Shown here piece by piece: positions 12,693-14,980 of a DNA stretch of 14,980 nucleotides. The notes beneath the pieces are model-generated. The model worked only from the letters and a program-made list of their open reading frames with translations. It was not told where the DNA came from and made no database searches. The position numbers and the translations under genes are program-made. The DNA is from an uncultured Lachnospiraceae bacterium. Lineage in GTDB: Bacteria > Bacillota_A > Clostridia > Lachnospirales > Lachnospiraceae. Within the stretch, counting starts at the first letter, position 1, and each line of letters opens with the position of its first letter. The DNA is taken from contig CANOBT010000134.1 in assembly GCA_947564305.1 (NCBI GenBank), positions 1 through 14,980 on the forward strand, given 5' to 3'.

Positions 12693-14366
12693 TTATCCAA
12701 TTAACACTCTTTTTCCCTGAAAAGCAAATCCATACTTTCTTATACGTTCCTCAGGAATTCCTTTTGCTATAAGGTTTGCTGCATAGTTCTTTCTCTCAAT
12801 CTGATTCAATGCCTCTTCCACCGTATCAGAAAGTTCTTTTTCATTTTGATTTTTCACCTTAAATTCCAATATAATTGCATCATCCTCCTGACGTTTTGGT
12901 TCCAACATTACGTCATATCTGCCAAATCCACTTTCTCGATTGGAGAGTAAAACATATCTATCTCTCAGTTCTACCATTAATCCAAGTACAAAACCATGAT
13001 AAAAGCGTTCTGGTTCCTCCTTAGATGACTCTTTCCCTGTATCAAAATAACTAAATGTCTCCATAGTGACTTTATTCATATAAAGATTCATTGCCTGAAC
13101 ATCATCTTGCAGCAATGCCTGTATAAAATCATTATAATCATCTCTCTCTGAGAACCAATTCCGGATGATTTTTCTAAACATAATCCAAACTTCTTTATTC
13201 GTTAATGCAAGTTCGTAATAACGTTCCCCGTCCTCCGTAAGTGTCGTCTCAATCACCTTCAGATAACCGCTTGCAAGAAGAAGCGCCCAGATTGCATTTC
13301 CATTTACAGATAATTCACCATAAACAATCTGCTCATCAATCTCCGCCCGAATTACTTCTCCTTTCAGTAATTCTTCAAATGCCTGCTTTACTCCCTTAGC
13401 CCCCTCCTGCAGCAATTTTCCAATTAGGCTGTTTGAACTGGAATTTACCCAATAGGTGTCCAATTCTCCTGTTTCTAAATAGTTAATGATTGACCATGGG
13501 TTGTAAATGTCCTTGCGCCTGCCAAAAGTAAAACCGTCATACCACTGTTTCACCTCATTTTGCCGCTCCGATAAGCCAAACTCATCCAATGCCGCATAAA
13601 CCTCTTCCTCTGTAAATCCAAAGCTGTCCGCATACTTTGCAGATGTAGATGTTATTACTTTCGGATGATTCAAGTCAGAAAAGATAGATTCTCTGCTGAC
13701 TCTTGTAATTCCTGTCATAATAGCCCGTTCCAGATACGGATTCGTCTTAAACGCTGCGTTAAACATACTTCTGGCAAATTCAATCAGTTCTTCCCAATAC
13801 CCATTTACATATGCTTCCTGCATAGGTGTATCATACTCATCTAAAAGAATGATTACCTTTTTATTATAATATCGATATAAATAAAGACATAATTGGTGTA
13901 TCGCAAGTGTCGCTACCGCATCATCCATATCTATAGATACTGCCTCAAAAAATTCCCTTTCTCTGTCATTCAATATATCGCTACTCAGTAAAAAGCCATT
14001 TTCCGAATACAAGTTCGTCAAAATTTGACATATTTTCCTTCGTGCCATAGAGAATTCACGTTCTTTTATATTTGCAAAAGAAAGGCTAATAACTGGATAT
14101 GTGCCCTGTATCTGTCGGTAAGAGTTCTCCCTCCATATAGAAAGGCCTTCAAAAAGCGCTTCTTGTCCTGCATATTTGATGGAAAAAAACTTTTCTACCA
14201 TACTCATATTTAAAGTCTTTCCAAAACGTCTGGGACGAGTAATAAGAGTCACATCATCATCCGACTCCCACCATTCTTTTATAAAATTTGTTTTATCGAC
14301 GTAAAAATTATTACTTTTTCTTATCTTTTCAAAATCCTGACGTCCGATACCTATCGTTCTTGCCAT
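12693..14366 (-). CDS. AAA-like ATPase with C-terminal PD-(D/E)XK nuclease-fold domain
   Basis: The 557-residue protein matches the widespread family with an N-terminal AAA-ATPase-like domain and a C-terminal PD-(D/E)XK domain (formerly DUF1703), common in gut Clostridia and Bacteroidetes. Seen are the opening GIGRQDFEKIRKSNNFYVDKT, the Walker A variant RPRRFGKT (44-51, Lys50/Thr51), the Walker B VIILLDEYD (171-179), and the ATPase-domain text MTGITRVSRESIFSDLNH. Near the C-terminus GRYD (Asp485) followed 16 residues later by EFK (Glu501, Lys503) gives the nuclease core D-x15-EXK. Length is typical and both active sites look intact. The family's role is not established. Its copies are often numerous and patchily distributed, and mobile-element or defence links are proposed by analogy only. 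The ribosome site (GAGAGGG) is weak and the gene is AT-rich. Confidence 0.88.
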   Translation of the reverse strand: MARTIGIGRQDFEKIRKSNNFYVDKTNFIKEWWESDDDVTLITRPRRFGKTLNMSMVEKFFSIKYAGQEALFEGLSIWRENSYRQIQGTYPVISLSFANIKEREFSMARRKICQILTNLYSENGFLLSSDILNDREREFFEAVSIDMDDAVATLAIHQLCLYLYRYYNKKVIILLDEYDTPMQEAYVNGYWEELIEFARSMFNAAFKTNPYLERAIMTGITRVSRESIFSDLNHPKVITSTSAKYADSFGFTEEEVYAALDEFGLSERQNEVKQWYDGFTFGRRKDIYNPWSIINYLETGELDTYWVNSSSNSLIGKLLQEGAKGVKQAFEELLKGEVIRAEIDEQIVYGELSVNGNAIWALLLASGYLKVIETTLTEDGERYYELALTNKEVWIMFRKIIRNWFSERDDYNDFIQALLQDDVQAMNLYMNKVTMETFSYFDTGKESSKEEPERFYHGFVLGLMVELRDRYVLLSNRESGFGRYDVMLEPKRQEDDAIILEFKVKNQNEKELSDTVEEALNQIERKNYAANLIAKGIPEERIRKYGFAFQGKRVLIG

Positions 14367-14460
14367 AAAGTAAAGCCCTCTCTATTTCGCCTATTCTTAT
14401 CCATATTCACATTTTTACAATCGTAACCCGTTTTTACGACCCCTGTGTTTACACGAACTT

Positions 14461-14980
14461 TTATTTTGCAAAATCCATTTGTACTAATTTTTTTCCATTC
14501 GGCAGTATCTGTTCTAACGTTCTGATCACACGATAATCTATTTCCTGCATTGCTTTCTCTAATGCGTGTTCTTCCATTTGATGGTGTACCTCTTCCAGCC
14601 CATCAAACACATGAAGATATGGTGAATCTGATACCCATGTATTTTCAATATTTATCTGGATGATACAGGAGACATAATCAGGCTCCACCTGCCGTATTGC
14701 TTTTTGGAAGCATTCATAGCCAATATACTCAATCAAAAGATTTGCGATAACCATATCCGCTTTTGGCAATTTATCAGTCCCATCAATCAGATTAATACAC
14801 AGGCATTCCAGAAGCCCGCTTAAATCAGGGTATCGCTGAATCACTTCTTTCAAATAAGAAGAATTAACATCTACCCCGTATACCTTTTGGAATTTTTCTT
14901 TTTGAATATGCTCAAGACCGTTGCCGCCCGCAATCCCCAATATCATTACGCTAGAAACGGGATACGTGTCGAATTGTCCT
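14461..14980 (-). CDS. Class I SAM-dependent methyltransferase, 5'-truncated by the window edge
   Basis: The frame is open from the right edge. Codons before the first Met (14946) read QFDTYPVSSV and lead directly into the SAM-binding motif I, VMILGIAGGNGLEHI, so the real start lies beyond the window. Motif I is followed by VYGVDVNSSYL, with the acidic residue expected to bind the SAM ribose, and later by ADMVIANLLIEYIG, corresponding to the substrate-side motif IV region. The C-terminus ends with LPNGKKLVQMDFAK. At least 173 residues are seen. Substrate is unknown, and small-molecule methyltransferases of this type are common in Clostridia. The 94 bases to the next gene contain no convincing terminator, so read-through into the ATPase gene is possible. 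Confidence 0.8.
   Translation of the reverse strand, partial: GQFDTYPVSSVMILGIAGGNGLEHIQKEKFQKVYGVDVNSSYLKEVIQRYPDLSGLLECLCINLIDGTDKLPKADMVIANLLIEYIGYECFQKAIRQVEPDYVSCIIQINIENTWVSDSPYLHVFDGLEEVHHQMEEHALEKAMQEIDYRVIRTLEQILPNGKKLVQMDFAK

Overview
The window looks like a chromosomal segment of a gut-type Clostridia, most likely Lachnospiraceae. The grounds are the Shine-Dalgarno-rich Gram-positive gene starts, the character of the proteins and transposase, and the mix of B12-dependent diol metabolism with small accessory genes. All intact genes lie on the minus strand. The only plus-strand coding trace is a dead transposase. The assignment to a family is inference from protein style, not from a marker gene.

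Region 1 (about 1-5,850) is a complete, self-contained B12-dependent diol/glycerol dehydratase operon. Read in its own direction it is promoter, leader with a terminator-like hairpin, pduC, pduD, pduE (dehydratase large, medium, small), pduG and pduH (reactivating factor), a PduO-type ATP:cob(I)alamin adenosyltransferase, and an intrinsic terminator. Genes overlap by ATGA or lie within 16 bases. Together they convert 1,2-propanediol (or glycerol) to an aldehyde, exchange damaged cofactor and remake adenosylcobalamin. No shell proteins or aldehyde enzymes are present here, yet PduD carries an N-terminal amphipathic helix and linker of the kind that target cargo to bacterial microcompartments.

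Region 2 (5,891-9,069) is an operon reading ECF sigma factor, six-helix membrane protein of unknown role, ABC ATPase, ABC-2 permease. The permease appears to have lost an internal block of membrane helices.

Region 3 (9,185-11,288) is accessory DNA. It holds a type III toxin-antitoxin locus of the ToxN/AbiQ/CptN kind, with promoter, short structured antitoxin RNA, internal terminator and endoribonuclease toxin. Next to its promoter lies a 1,216-bp insertion sequence with 51-bp inverted ends (48/51 identical) and an IS4-like transposase killed by a stop codon, an internal deletion/frameshift and a change at the expected catalytic Glu. Palindromic intergenic elements follow.

Region 4 (11,289-14,980) holds a uracil/xanthine-type NCS2 permease (UraA) with its own promoter and a stem / internal loop / stem leader RNA that looks riboswitch-like. 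It is followed by a large AAA-ATPase plus PD-(D/E)XK nuclease-fold protein, and a SAM-dependent methyltransferase that runs off the right edge.

The most interesting points are the type III toxin-antitoxin locus with a minimal antitoxin, the attenuator-like pdu leader, the unassigned uraA leader structure, and the dehydratase operon with a targeting peptide but no shell genes nearby.
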